NCBI GenBank assembly: GCA_963556195.1
Contig: OY744532.1
Coordinates: 79,041,234-79,105,233, forward strand
DNA length: 64,000 nt
Direction: 5' to 3'
Source of the DNA: Sepiola atlantica
Lineage: Eukaryota > Mollusca > Cephalopoda > Sepiida > Sepiolidae
Below the pieces are notes generated by a model that saw nothing but the letters and a program-made list of their open reading frames with translations, was not told the origin of the DNA and did not search any database. This document shows, piece by piece, positions 1 to 11,034 of the stretch; positions within the stretch are counted from its first letter, which is position 1; the number at the start of each line of letters is the position of its first letter. A program made the translations under genes and the position numbers.

Positions 1-60
1 AAACGCGGAAGCCTCTGTGTAGCTTAATTGCAATAAATATATTTTCATAACTTACTATAT
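1..60 (+). repeat. 3' part of hammerhead-bearing repeat, family E
   Basis: The window opens inside a repeat also seen at 29158-29290 and 41854-41911. The GAAAC-type end of the hammerhead core, the stem III region (CCTCTGTGT) and the GTA cleavage triplet followed by GCTT are present. The CUGANGA half lies outside the window. The tail (ATATATTTTCATAACTTAC) runs into a short TA tract, as in the other copies. Confidence 0.6.
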
Positions 61-585
61 ATATATACATATGAAATAATAGATACTTACTCTCAACCTT
101 TAATTGACACACACGAACAGTGTTCACGATGTATGATGACCAGGTCCCAATATTTATGAGTGTATGTTTCTCTGCGGGTAGAAATCGTCAACGGTTATTG
201 AATAATTTCCTGGTGCACATACAATAATTCTTGGAAGATTAATAGAGATGCAGGCAGAAGATAATTATTGTTGTGAACAATTATGTCCAATCGTCAAAGC
301 TAACACATATAATATCTATCACGCTGTTTGCCGGACTCTAATAACAGCGGCAGTCACTTCGATAAGTAATATATTACAGCTGTAGCTAAATTGCACATTG
401 GATGCCAAGTGATGGTCATATGGCGAAAACATATTAGTGGGAGAAAAAAAAAAGGGGCAAGAAGTGGAATAGTTAATGGGGCGAAATGCAGAATCGACAA
501 GCTGAGTTCTTAGATTTGTTGAATCAACTTTAACACACGTGGTTCTGTATTAAAAGCTTTCTCGTTGCAGAAAAGGAAGCGTCGA
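61..585. other. AT-rich sequence, no gene seen
   Basis: I see no coding segment, tandem repeat or recognisable mobile-element end here. Confidence 0.5.
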
Positions 586-673
586 GACTGGGGGCCGATT
601 TCGGAATCCATTCTTTCCAATTTCGTTTTCGTTTTATTACAGTTTTTTTTTCTATGGTCGGCTTTAGAAATCC

Positions 674-1260
674 CGGTACTCTTATAGCTGACGTACCATG
701 TTTCCGTGACTTCGCGTCGTCAACGTTCGGGCAGGTCGCGACATCGCCCGAGAGCCGACGAAACTATTAACCAAGCAGCCGATAACTTTTGGAAGAAATT
801 AATCGCGTTCAATAAAAAAAATGAATTTCTGTAATCTCTGTCAGCTTATTGAATCTCCAGAAGAATTGAGTTTTTTCAAAAAAATGTAAAAAAATCATTG
901 AATTAAAAGTAAAAAAAAACATTTGCTTAACACATAAAACAAAATCATCTTTTGCACAAACAAAAAAACATTTTATTAAAACCATTTGATTAACAATAGT
1001 TCCTTTGACAAAAAACATACACACAAACAAACAAGCAAAAACTAACACCTAATTAAATACAGTTTAGCTATGGTTTGTTCGTTCTTTATTTTTATGTATG
1101 TATTTTAGTTTGTTTTTCTCCGTCGTAATTTATCGGCTGTCAATCTTTAATTTAGCGTTTGATAGTTTTCGCCTCGTCAACTTTGGGCGCTTCCGTAACC
1201 TGGCCGAACGTTGACGACGCGAAGTCACGGAAACAGGGTGCGTCATCTATAAGAGTACCG
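674..1260. mobile_element. MITE copy 1 with long inverted ends
   Basis: The left arm (about 674-760) is the diverged reverse complement of the right arm (about 1180-1260). Both start CGGTACTCTTATAG and share GTTTCCGTGACTTCGCGTCG. No transposase is visible between the arms, so this is a non-autonomous DNA element. A second copy lies at 15785-16680 with the same arm motifs but an outer end reading GGTACTGTTCCAGAT. The superfamily cannot be assigned by eye. Confidence 0.75.
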
Positions 1261-1394
1261 AAATTATAATCAATGTCTCCATATTAAAAGACTCCCCGTT
1301 TCACTCTCTCAGTTATCCTTCTATTGCACCTCGCCTATTCAGAGATATGCTACTGTACCTGCTTTAATTCAAGCGTAATAAGTATTTTATTTGT

Positions 1395-1535
1395 TTCCTT
1401 GCGCTATTATTTCATATTTATTAAAAAAAAAATGCAAAATAAATTGTGCATGCCATTTTACAGGGTGGTCTGAAATTTCCGTTACACCTACTAAAAGAGA
1501 GAAATAAGTAATACAGTACACAACACAGGACTTAG
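1395..1535. repeat. Dispersed repeat, matches 2868-2995
   Basis: Shared words in the same order are TTTCATATTTATT, GTGCATGCCATT, GGTGGTCT/GGCTGGTCT, then AGAG.AA.AAGTAAT. The two copies are diverged and in direct orientation. Confidence 0.5.
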
Positions 1536-1587
1536 ATTCAGTATATTCGCTCTCAGAACGTGTTGGCAAAACGGACACGATCATATC

Positions 1588-2349
1588 CGAGGCAATGGCT
1601 GAATCCTTAGAAGATGACCTCCAGGCTGTAGTGGATTGGGGTCATTAATGGTTGGCAACTTTTAATGCCGCAAAGACAAAGCTCCTTTCCTTCAATAACT
1701 TCAAGAAACCTCTCCAACCACCGATTGTCATGGCAAATAACACCCCACCTGAGAGTTAAACATTCAAACTCCTCGGCCTAAACTTCACAGGTAACATGAA
1801 TCGGAACAAATACATTGAATACATTAACAAGTCTGCAGCAAGGAAGGTAGACTCCCTCTACCGTGCTAGTAAACTCCTCACCCATGACATCATACTGTAT
1901 CTCTACAAAGCCACCATCCGCCCATGCATGGAATATTAGGCTGGTGCATCATCTACTAGTCTCTCCCTCGTAGGCAAGGTCCCCAAAAGAGTAGCCATCT
2001 TAATAGGTCCCTCACTGTCAACCAAGCTCCAGCCCCTCTTCCATCGCCGCAATGTAGCATCCTTGTGCTTGTTTTACAAATACTTCAATGGATTGTGCTC
2101 CGATGAACTGGTTATACTTGTGCCCCCACGACGTAAATTCACTAGAGCAATTCGACAATCAGCTAAATCCCACCCATTCATTGTGGAAGTCCCCAGATGC
2201 CGGAGAGACTTCTACTCCAATAGCTTCTTTCCCTCGTGCTTGTGGCCTCTGGAACTCCCTCACTGCTCCCTGTTTACCCGACAGTACCGATATGCAGAGG
2301 TTTAAAACTAATGTAAACAAACATCTCGCTGCACATCTCCCAACTTAGA
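1588..2349 (+). pseudogene. CR1/L2-like non-LTR retrotransposon, post-RT C-terminal region
   Basis: Conceptual translation gives a broken reading frame with the block order of the region after the RT catalytic core in CR1/L2-like LINEs: W-LATFNAAKTKLLSFN, then LLGLNFTGN, SAARKVDSLYRASKLLTH, LYKATIRPCMEY, HRRNVASLCLFYKYFNGLC, VPRCRRDFYSNSFFPSC, and finally a poorly conserved tail. In-frame stops and frame changes occur (TAA after DWGH, TAG after MEY), so it is dead. The YADD box is not present because the copy is 5'-truncated, as is common for LINEs. A related copy is at 15048-15640 on the same strand and a shorter one at 25113-25290 on the opposite strand. The class assignment rests on motif memory and is not a search result. 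Confidence 0.8.
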
Positions 2350-2439
2350 ATGACACCTTAAACTTACTCCTTAATTCTCAGTAGCCCCTTACGTCTACAG
2401 TGGCGGCCTGCTTTGTTTGGGGTGAAATATCATAAAAAG

Positions 2440-3600
2440 AAGTAAAACAAAATAATAACACAAGAACAATAGAATAAAAAGTAATATGATGATAGACAAA
2501 AACGTGTAGTGGATACAGTTTATTTACTTTCATTGACACTGTAACACGTCCAGAAGATATCTATAAATAGTAACATTTTCTTGGCACAAAAATGAGTCGG
2601 CGTGTTATATTTTAGCGATCTTTTTTTGGTGATTCTTCCTCTATTGTCGTTAATTTTTGGTAGGGCTAACAACAGTCAGATCACCGTGTATACTATATGA
2701 ATGCATACATATTGGGATAAGTAGACAAACATATATTTAAATTTGAAAACAAGGTCGTGGGACTGCATACAACTGCATGACAACGTAAGTATGAGTAAAA
2801 GTTTTACCTGGGTCTCAATCACAGTAACTGCATATTATTTAATTTCAGGTAACCATTATAATTATTTTATTTCTCTCAGACTTATTTTATATTTATTTTA
2901 AAAAATGCAAACAATGTGCATGCCATTCTAGAGGCTGGTCTAGAAACACTTATAACAAACGAGAGGAACAAGTAATGGAGAAATACAAAACTATTATGGT
3001 GACTTACCCATGTACAACATTGACTCTTCCTCTTTGCTCAATAAATGCCAACGGCAATTAACTCTCGCCGGTATCCAGTAAGATAGTTCGAACTCTACTT
3101 ACCAGGCGCATATTTCTTCCCTCTGTACTCTATTTTCTTAATACACTTGTTTCTACTTCATACCGTGTTCGTGTCTTCATTTCGGCCCCTTTAACAGAGC
3201 CACAACAAAACCATAGCTCATGAAGTCATTGTATTCACTTTAAGAACAGTAGAAGAAAATAAGAAGACAAAGACAACGGAAGAAACAAATAATACACCAA
3301 TAGAAAAGGAAATATAATGGAACCAGTTAATATACTTTCATTAAAACTGTCACCTACAAGCTTTGCATGAACACACACATTTTCCTGGCACAAAATGTGT
3401 GATATTTTACGAAAGATGTGCTGTCGTTCTTGTTATGCCAGTTACTTTTTGGTAGGATCGACAAAAGCTTTGGACTATTCTGTACGCTATTTGAATAAAC
3501 GAACTTTTGAATAAGTAGACACACGCATATGTACATTTTATAGCAAGAACATAAGTCAGTCAACTACAAATACGCACACCACCACCTCACCCTAACCCCT
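2440..3600. repeat. Diverged direct duplication, about 790 bp apart
   Basis: Blocks at 2440-2760 recur in order at 3230-3550: ACTTTCATTGACACTGTAAC versus ACTTTCATTAAAACTGTCAC, CTTGGCACAAAA versus CCTGGCACAAAA, TTTTTGGTAGG, and AAGTAGACA.AC. The unit is not coding in any frame I can follow. Confidence 0.55.
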
Positions 3601-3803
3601 TCCTATCCCGTTAATCATGCATTTTAAACTTTTACTCATACAACTACACCACTGTATATAAAACTATTGTAATCTTACCATGTATTCTGCATAACGCCGA
3701 GTTCTAGGCGAAATATTGAATAGTTTTTATTTCTCACTTTCATTTTTGTTACCTATACATTCTTGAACTAACAGTCACTTAATATAACCCACTAGCACAC
3801 GCC

Positions 3804-3809
<6 letters not shown>

Positions 3810-3885
<76 letters not shown>
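3810..3885. repeat. (TA)n microsatellite
   Basis: Uninterrupted TA dinucleotides. No recognisable element end touches either side. Confidence 0.95.
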
Positions 3886-3886
<1 letters not shown>

Positions 3887-4070
3887 GAGATTCAATTAAA
3901 TTCATATTTACAAATATACACTTATAACTGCTATTATCAAATTTACATATGTATTTACAATATTTTCCGATAAGGTGATATTAATAAAAATTATTCATAC
4001 AATTAATTAAACACATTTAATTAAGAAACCAGCGTGTTTTTAAACCATACTTTGAAAGACAACTACTGTT

Positions 4071-4770
4071 AAAATTGCAAAGTCATCCTTTCGGAAGTGA
4101 CGTCATTTAGAGACGATTTTTTTGCACATTATAATTCTTTATTTTCATTACGTTGTTAAGACAAGGTGATTTGTTGTAAATTAAAGTTAAGCAAGGTATA
4201 TCCCAGCCATTAGTAAATGGGTGACCATTTTGGAAAAATAAATTGCTGACTCATCCTTCCGGTCTTCCCCGAAGTGACGTCATTGTGAGAGGATTTTTTC
4301 ACATTATCATTCTTTATTTTCATTACGTTGTTAAGACAAGGTGTTTTGTTGTAAATTAAAGTTAAGCAAGGCACATCCCAGCCATTAGTAAATGCGTGAC
4401 CATTTTGGAAAAATAAATTGCTGACTCATCCTTCCGGTTCTTCCGGGCGTGACGTTATTGTGAGAGGATTTTTTCACATTATCCTTCTTTATTTTCATTA
4501 CGTTGCTAAGACAAGGTGTTTTGTTGTAAATTAAAGTTAAGCAAGGCATATCCTAGCCATTAGTAAATGGGTGACCATTTTGGAAAAATAAATTGCTGAC
4601 TCATCCTTCCGGTCCTTCCGGAAGTGACGCCATTGTGAGAGGATTTTTTCACATTATCATACTTTATTTTCATTACGTTGCTAAGACAAAGTGTTTTGTT
4701 GTAAATTGAAGTTAATCAACAAATATCTCGGCCATTACTAAATAGGTAACCATTTTGGAAGAATAACAAA
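4071..4770. repeat. 175-bp satellite, four units
   Basis: The word CTGACTCATCCTTCCGG starts at 4246, 4421 and 4596, an exact 175-base period, with a diverged first unit from about 4071. Each unit contains TTTTCATTACGTTG, TAAGACAAGGTGTTTTG, GCCATTAGTAAATG and GTGACCATTTTGG. Units 2-4 carry the AP-1-type word TGACTCA (4247, 4422, 4597). Units 1 and 2 carry the CRE-type palindrome TGACGTCA (4098-4105, 4275-4282), decayed to TGACGTTA and TGACGCCA in units 3 and 4. No hammerhead core was found in it. Confidence 0.9.
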
Positions 4771-4959
4771 ACTGGTTCTGTGATAATGTCGTAGTCGTCT
4801 TCAATAGCATATTTAACCATACATGTTGATCTTTCGAGTCAGTTTCTCGACTCTGCGAGCCATTCGAAGCCCTACACATAAAAAATTACAACCCACAATT
4901 AATAAAATAACATTCACCACCGGTACTAACGCTTTATCAGTCTTCAACAATTAATACAC

Positions 4960-4960
<1 letters not shown>

Positions 4961-5002
<42 letters not shown>
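4961..5002. repeat. (AAT)n microsatellite
   Basis: Pure AAT triplets followed by an A/T-rich low-complexity tract to about 5085. Confidence 0.95.
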
Positions 5003-5177
5003 GATAAAAAATAAAAAAAATAAAACAAATAAATAAATAAATTAATTAATTAAAAGTAAATAAAAGAATAAAGATATATATATATGTATATACACATCTG
5101 CAAATAATTAGATATACCAAAAATAAAACCATAAATACGGCTCTTTACAAACAAGAACAACAACAACAACACACAAC

Positions 5178-5213
5178 CTCCTGAAGACGGTCGCGACGCC
5201 GAAAGCGCTCGAG
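5178..5213 (+). ncRNA. Hammerhead-like motif, family G copy 1
   Basis: CTGAAGA (5181-5187), a weak stem II segment (5188-5200), GAA (5201-5203), the palindromic stem III word AGCGCT (5204-5209), a possible CUC cleavage site ending at C5210, and stem I CTC/GAG. Copy 2 at 21881-21918 has a good stem II but a damaged GAA. The shared downstream body (CCGTGGTCTTCAACA) confirms one family. With a loopless stem III it could only act as a dimer, and activity of this copy is doubtful. Confidence 0.4.
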
Positions 5214-5371
5214 AAATGGTCCAAGACACAACATTAGGCGCCATGATCTATGAATTGATACCAGAAATCCGACGAATCGCTCGCAGAGTCGAGAAACTGA
5301 CCACAAAGATCATAAAGAGGGAGAACTCCGTGGTCTTCAACAAAATATGTCTAATAAACGACTCGCTGCCG

Positions 5372-5373
<2 letters not shown>

Positions 5374-5459
<86 letters not shown>
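5374..5459. repeat. (TA)n microsatellite after family G repeat
   Basis: Directly follows the 3' body of the family G element, after CTCGCTGCCGAAA. Confidence 0.95.
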
Positions 5460-5460
5460 C

Positions 5461-5550
5461 GTATGGAAGTTGAAAAGGAACACCAAAGAATATTATTTAT
5501 GTATTCAGCAATGTTTCGTCTTTATTGTAAGACTTCCTCCCACTTCCCAT
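5461..5550 (-). repeat. Family F repeat with dead hammerhead
   Basis: On the minus strand the words AGTCTTACAATAAAGAC and GAAAC match the stem II and GAAAC parts of family F (10413-10453), but the CUGANGA box reads GGGAGGA. The downstream sequence (TTTGGTGTTCCTTTTCA) matches the family tail. Confidence 0.55.
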
Positions 5551-5920
5551 CGAAGTGCACACTCCTACCGTTGCTTCCAAACCGCCACCATCTATATTGT
5601 ATCTTATATTTCAGTTATAAAGAAGGTTAGACCTTCAAAGTTCCCTTAGGTTAAGAGGACACTGAAAGATTCTAGACCACTATCATTGACTTTCCCAGAA
5701 CATGTTAAATATATGATATCACTTTCATTAAAAGTAAGATATATTTGAAGTTTTAAGCGGTTTATGCTCTCAGTTATGAACTTAAGAGACGGAAATACTT
5801 CAATTGTTTCCCTAGTAAATTCCACATGCGAATAGACTATTTTATTTCATGTAGATTCCCTAACGTTTCTTTCTATAAATAACTCACAAACATTACACAC
5901 ACATACTGACAGACATCGAG

Positions 5921-5921
<1 letters not shown>

Positions 5922-5975
<54 letters not shown>

Positions 5976-5990
5976 TAGAGATAGAGAGCA
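5922..5990. repeat. (TA)n followed by GA-rich tract
   Basis: TA repeats to 5965, then imperfect GA/GATA dinucleotides. Confidence 0.95.
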
Positions 5991-6556
5991 GATTAGACAG
6001 TACACACTTATTTTAACTATGATTTGGCAATGTGAGGTATTCAAAACAATAAACGTCTAGGTAAGTATGTACAAAATATCAAAATATTTTGAATCTAGTC
6101 ACGTGACCCTTACGGATTGAAATTTCGTTTCACTCTACAATATGAACGTGTAAAGAACGGACTATTGTCTCCGGGCCTGAAGATATGGAGAACATTATTG
6201 CTGTCTGAAAATTTTCCGAAATGGGTAGCCATACTATGTCTGTATAAATATTTTCTTCTATTTATTGTTGACAATATTGTATGAAAAAGTAACGATTCTA
6301 GAGATTGTTACCTTGTAGATACAAACCTTACCTTGATTACTTGTTGTTTCTAAGTCTTCTGTTTGGGTCTTTTCTGTATAACGTGTCGATGCATGAGCTG
6401 ATAAACAGACTTTTGGACAATCTTTAAAAATTATTTTTTTAAAGTATAAATAAAATAAAGTATTTCCAAAATGTTTTGGAAACGATTGTACGCCAAATTG
6501 GACTTGTTGTTGGGACTCTAGGAACGCAAAATGTAATGACTTGATCCTTTATATGT

Positions 6557-6558
<2 letters not shown>

Positions 6559-6614
<56 letters not shown>
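6559..6614. repeat. (TA)n, mariner insertion flank
   Basis: The last TA (6613-6614) is the left target duplication of the Tc1/mariner element that begins at 6615. Confidence 0.95.
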
Positions 6615-6617
<3 letters not shown>

Positions 6618-7956
6618 GGTGACCCCCCAAAAACGGGCCCCAAATCTAATTAGGCCCCGTTTCTTAGTGTTTCGTCCGAATGAAATAAATTTTGGGGCAT
6701 AACTTGTTTATTATATTCACAACATCATATCAAAACACTAGGGTCTTTGGTCTTTTTTTCTCTGTTCTACAGCATGTGTTCTAGATGGACTTCTTTTTAG
6801 CTCCGTGCATTTCTTGAGGCGCAGAACGAAGTTGTCCATGACGTTCTTACAGACTGAATTGGGAATGGCTCTCATCTCCTCCCTGATGGCTTCCTTGAGT
6901 TCCGTGATGGTTCTGGGTTTCCTTGCGTACATTCTGTCCTTAAGGAAATAATCTGGCGGGCTTAGGAGTTGGCTATGGGGTAGCCACTCAAAATTAGTCT
7001 TGAGACTGATCACTTGGCCTCCGAAGTTCTTTTTCAGCCAATCTCAGGACAGGTTTGAAGTGTGAGAACTGAAACCAGAACTTTGTTTATGAGCGACGGG
7101 TAGAGAGTCTGGAGCTCACTCTTGAAGGTTTTGAGGACCTCCACATACTGCTCCTTGGTGATTGTCACTGCTGCGCCAGATTCTTCGATGAAGATTGGTC
7201 CGATGATGCCTCTGACCGAGATTGCCGCCCACACCGTGCAATTAGGAGAGTGCAGGGGCTTGGTGACTACTTCATTGGGTCTGGAGGACCCCCGGAAGAC
7301 ATTTGTCTTGAAGTTTGCCTTTCCGTCAAGATGGAAGTGGGCTTCATCTGAGGTCCAAAAGAGGTTAAGGAAACCTGGTGTCTCCTCGATCTTATCGAGC
7401 ATCTTAACTGCCATAGCGCTCCTCTGCTTCTTGTCTGAGGCTGTAAGGGTCTGCAGCGTCTGTATTCTGTATGGGTAAGCCCTGATATCGTTCACCAGCA
7501 CTCTCCTGCAAGTCTCACGGGAGATACCGAGGGACTGACTTCGCTTATGCACAGAGCGTTTCGGACTCTCCTGGAGAGACTCTCTCACACTTTCGACCAG
7601 CTCGGCTGTCCGCTTCTTGGGACGTGCCGAGTGGCTTGGACGGTTCTCACTGGCAGCGTTGAAGTTCTCCACGGTCCCATACTTCTCGAAGTGGTCCACC
7701 CAGTTCTGAATTCTGCTTTTGGATGGAGCCTTTTCACACCCGAACTGATGCATGAAACTGTCCTGGGTTTTCTTAAACGAGCCTGTCTTGTAGTAAAATT
7801 TAACACAGTGTATTCTTTGTCCCAGCTCCCACTGAGGTCTTGGTGTACTCACGGTCGTTGATTCTGCCATGTCCTGTAAAATAAGGGCAATCGGTGAATA
7901 AATAAAGGAGATATCACATAAAGTGTACACGGGGCCCATTCTTTTGAGTCACCCTG
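6615..7956 (-). mobile_element. Tc1/mariner-superfamily transposon, nearly complete
   Basis: The ends are imperfect inverted repeats: CAGGGTGACCCCCC at the left, and GAGTCACCCTG at the right, which reads CAGGGTGACTC when inverted. Both are followed internally by a GGGCCC block. A TA lies immediately outside each end (6613-6614, 7957-7958), as expected for this superfamily. The 1342-bp length is normal for one gene plus terminal repeats. The single transposase is on the minus strand and is broken. Insertion is at the edge of a (TA)n array, which offers many TA targets. Confidence 0.9.
6738..7870 (-). pseudogene. Tc1/mariner-type transposase, broken (DUF4817-like HTH)
   Basis: The likely start is the ATG at 7870 (MAESTTVSTPRPQWELGQ), inside a longer open frame that begins at 7939. 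N-terminal paired helix-turn-helix features are VKFYYKTGSFKKTQDSF, SRIQNWVDHFEKYGTVENF and SPKRSVHKRSQSLGISRET. The first catalytic aspartate is in FWTSDEAHFHLDG. The block that should hold the second aspartate (QQDGA before SH) is missing: WFQ runs almost directly into FSHFKPVL, with frame changes around 7030-7100. The C-terminal part (91 residues, 6738-7013) has LSPPDYFL, RMYARKPRTITELKEAI and VMDNFVLRL, typical of the end of this family. It cannot make an active transposase. The HTH subfamily name is from memory of its pattern. Confidence 0.88.
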
Positions 7957-8021
7957 TATAATCAGATAAACAACATTACAGTCTTACGTAAATCAACCAA
8001 CGTTTTAATGCTACCAAATTA

Positions 8022-8136
<115 letters not shown>

Positions 8137-8226
8137 GTATATTGCCACACGCTTTTACAACACAACTCTACACTTTCCTGTTTTCTCTGTCTTTTTTATG
8201 CAGTTATCGATTTTTGTATATATATA

Positions 8227-9371
8227 CGAGGGGCGTTCAATAAGTAATGCCATGACCCATTTCTCATAGCAGTAGATTAATGAAACTTAGCACAGTTTCT
8301 CTACATAGAAACCACCCAGAGTTATGCATTTCTCCCATCGTTTGATGCAGCTCTGGACACTGTTTTTGTAGAACAGCTCAGGTTGGTCCTCCAACCATGT
8401 CATAACTTCAGAAATAATTGCTGCATCATTCGGGAAACGCTTTCATTTCAATCACAACTTCATGGCTGGGAAGAGATGAAAGTCAGAGGGTGCAAGGTCA
8501 GGAAAGTAAGTAGGATGGGGGATTATTTCATAGCCACACGCCCGTGCTTCTGATCTGGCGACATGCGAGTTGTGGACCGGAGCGTTGTCCTGAAGGACGA
8601 TGATACCTTTGCTGATCTTGCCCCGCCTCTTGATTTTGATAGCTTCTCTTAATTTAACTAAAAGTGAAGCGTGATAGGCTCCTTTAATTGTGGTACCCTT
8701 TGCCAGGAAATCTGTCATCACTAATCCGTCCTGGTTCCAGAAGACCGTGAGCATGACCTTGCCAGCGGAGGGCTGCGCCCTAACTTTCTTTGGAAGTCCC
8801 GGTGCTTCCACTACATTGACTGGGCTTTGGTCTATGGATCATAGTGATGGACCCAAGTTTCATCCTGTGTAACCAGTCTGTTGAAAATCTTTGACTCACC
8901 TTGTTGGCAAATCTCCAAATTCATTCTCGAGTACTTGACGCGTTATTGCTTCTAGAAGAGTGTGAGTAACATGGACACCTATCTGGCAGACACCTTATTC
9001 ATATGCAAATGGTCGTGAATGATAGTTTCCATAGATTCTATACTAATCTTCACCTCTTGAATTTACGATGTCAGCGTTTTATAAGGTCATATGATGGGGC
9101 ATTATCACCATACGTTTCTTTCATTTCATAAAAAAGTCTCCTTTGGTGTGCGTCCTTTCAAATAAAAAAAACCCGGATAACTGCGCGACACTCAACTGGC
9201 TCCATTTCACACCTGACTCAGTTTAAACACCTGTAAATCAGAAACAACCACTAGTTCAGAGCTGTTTTTTGCAACATAACCCATACAGATAAAAATCATT
9301 ACACGTTCAAAATTTCATCTAGATCAGACAACTGGAAGTGGGTTACGAGCATTACATATTGAACGCTCCTC

Positions 9372-9372
<1 letters not shown>
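8227..9372 (-). mobile_element. Mariner element, nearly complete
   Basis: The left end CGAGGGGCGTTCAATAAGTA and the right end, read inverted as CGAGGAGCGTTCAATATGTA, are mariner terminal inverted repeats. TA lies outside both (8225-8226, 9373-9374). The 1146-bp length is slightly short for a mariner, in line with the internal deletion in the gene. The right flank is a long (TA)n array. Confidence 0.92.
8287..9205 (-). pseudogene. Mariner transposase (D,D34D), inactivated
   Basis: The conceptual start is ATG at 9205 (MEPVECRAVIRVFF), followed by an early stop. Recognisable pieces in order are YEMKETYGDNAPSYDLIKR (HTH region), then a deletion, ETIIHDHLHM, VTQDETWVHHYDP with the first catalytic Asp, a stop, QPSAGKVMLTVFWNQDG, then LQDNAPVHNSHVAR (second Asp) and YFPDLAPSDFHLF (third Asp). 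Counting residues between the second and third Asp gives 34, the mariner D34D spacing. The end reads RWEKCITLGGFYVEKLC. All three catalytic residues survive, but several stops, frameshifts and a deletion of the second half of the DNA-binding domain make it a pseudogene. Confidence 0.92.
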
Positions 9373-9434
<62 letters not shown>

Positions 9435-9443
9435 TTGTCAGTT

Positions 9444-9474
<31 letters not shown>

Positions 9475-9500
9475 ATATATATCTGTGTGTGTGTATATTA
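9373..9500. repeat. (TA)n with TG interruptions
   Basis: Pure to 9432, then interrupted TA/TG to about 9500. It lies between the mariner right end and, read on the minus strand, the 3' tail of the family B hammerhead element. Confidence 0.9.
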
Positions 9501-9533
9501 CTGTAAATATTGTTAAATATTAAAGTGTTTTGT

Positions 9534-9580
9534 ACCTACAGACGATATCGTTTCGGGTTTTTACCTTTATCAGTGCAGGT
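9534..9580 (-). ncRNA. Hammerhead ribozyme motif, family B
   Basis: Read on the minus strand: stem I ACCTGCA, core CTGATAA, stem II GGT-AAAA-ACC with an A-C mismatch at its base, GAA, stem III ACG-ATAT-CGT, cleavage base C (complement of 9541; triplet GUC), and stem I return TGTAGGT with one G-U pair. Everything fits a type I hammerhead except position 8 of the core, which is A instead of the catalytic G. This copy is therefore probably inactive. A tRNA-like head lies just upstream on the same strand. Confidence 0.72.
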
Positions 9581-9594
9581 GTGGCGGTTGCAGG

Positions 9595-9670
9595 CGGTCG
9601 CATAGGATCGAACGCAGTTTGTATGTTCAGCCTAGAATCACAAGCCTAACGTCTACGCCTACCTGACCAC
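9595..9670 (-). repeat. tRNA-like SINE head of family B element
   Basis: The minus strand shows a B-box-like word GCGTTCGATCC (plus 9606-9616) preceded by GTGGTCAGGTAGGCGTAGACG at A-box distance. It lies immediately 5' of the family B hammerhead, giving a head-ribozyme-TA tail order. Confidence 0.55.
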
Positions 9671-9852
9671 GAGAAATCGCAACAGATACTGATTTAAATG
9701 AACGTACACCTACCCGAGAGGCGGAGGCAGGCGTCATTGTTGTCGAAAGTATTCGACGCTCGAGCAGCAGTTTGCATAATAGCTAGTGACAACAAACTTG
9801 ATAATGCCAAACAGGGCTCTACTATTTATCTTAAAGGGCCATTAACTGTAAA

Positions 9853-9855
<3 letters not shown>

Positions 9856-9909
<54 letters not shown>
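9856..9909. repeat. (TA)n microsatellite
   Basis: Flanked on the left by AGGGCCATTAACTGTAAATAC. No recognised element is attached. Confidence 0.95.
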
Positions 9910-9912
<3 letters not shown>

Positions 9913-10412
9913 TAATAAGATTAAAGTAAAAAAGTAAATTAATTAATCTTGCATTGATAAAGGCTTCTATTTTCAATTTTATAATACTGACCCACCAATG
10001 GTTTGAAATGAACGACCCATCTTCTTAAACTTCTATCATGCCGATGCTTTCTTCGTTCTACAACCAGAATCTGAATCCATAACCGCCAACGACTCTGCGT
10101 GGATACACCATAACAAGTGTTATATTATGGAGGGGCCCCCATATCTTTGGAAACGATTAAGTTAGCTAGTATGGATTATGGCTGGGATCAGTTGAGACAA
10201 TTCGTGCGAGTTAATCTTACATGCACTGGAGGGGATTGTTATGAATGAATCATTTTTTGTCCGGGCTTAGTGAAGTCAGTAGCATGGAATGAAATTAATG
10301 AGGATGGTTCTGAGTGAAAAAGTCACCCAGTAGTGGCTACTACTTTTTCTCATCAACCCATCATGTCAACCCAATATTTTCACTTACTAGCATGACATTT
10401 GCTAAAAATTAC

Positions 10413-10453
10413 CATCCTGAGGAAGTCTTACAAATAAAGACGAAACGTTGATG
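10413..10453 (+). ncRNA. Hammerhead ribozyme motif with minimal stem III, family F copy 1
   Basis: CATC (stem I), CTGAGGA (10417-10423), an extra A, stem II GTCTT-ACAAATA-AAGAC, GAA (10442-10444), ACGT as a two-base-pair stem III (10445-10448), cleavage base T10449 (GUU), and GATG (stem I). The very short stem III is the design known from hammerheads of Penelope-like elements, which work best as dimers. Related decayed copies are at 5497-5545 (-), 30340-30381 (+) and 38550-38593 (-). Confidence 0.62.
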
Positions 10454-10496
10454 AATATATACAAAAACATCCATTTTGGTTTTTCCTTTTTCATTT

Positions 10497-10498
<2 letters not shown>

Positions 10499-10577
<79 letters not shown>
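10499..10577. repeat. (TA)n at 3' end of family F element
   Basis: Follows the family F tail (GGTTTTTCCTTTTTCATTTC). Confidence 0.95.
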
Positions 10578-10582
<5 letters not shown>

Positions 10583-11034
10583 CTACCTGAATGAGAAAAA
10601 GAGAAAAAAAAGAAAATTGTAAAGAGATATTTTGTAAAAGCGTATGACAAGATTGAACAATAGGAAAGTAGTATTATGGTAAGATGTTACGTATCTTTTT
10701 CTTTGGCACGATTGTACTTGATAGTCATACCCTACACTCTTGCAATGGAGTCTGACTCGAGACTTTCATCATCTAATACTGATATGTCTAATAAGAAATT
10801 AATGAACGTTGTGTGATTTTAATTAAGAACAAATTCGATTTGTGCTTTGTATGTTCTCAGATTTCTGTCCGATTGATTTGACGCCGGGCACTCTCGCTTT
10901 GTCATTTGCTGCATCAGCTAAAATATAATCAATAACACAGTTCCAGATATCATTCAAATCTGCACTTAGGCAAAATCCTCATGACGATGATAAAGACGAT
11001 GATTATCCGATGTACTTCTCTATATCATTGACAA

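Noticed and set aside
4071..4770. 175-bp satellite as a retrozyme
   Set aside because: No CUGANGA...GAAA core was found on either strand of the unit.
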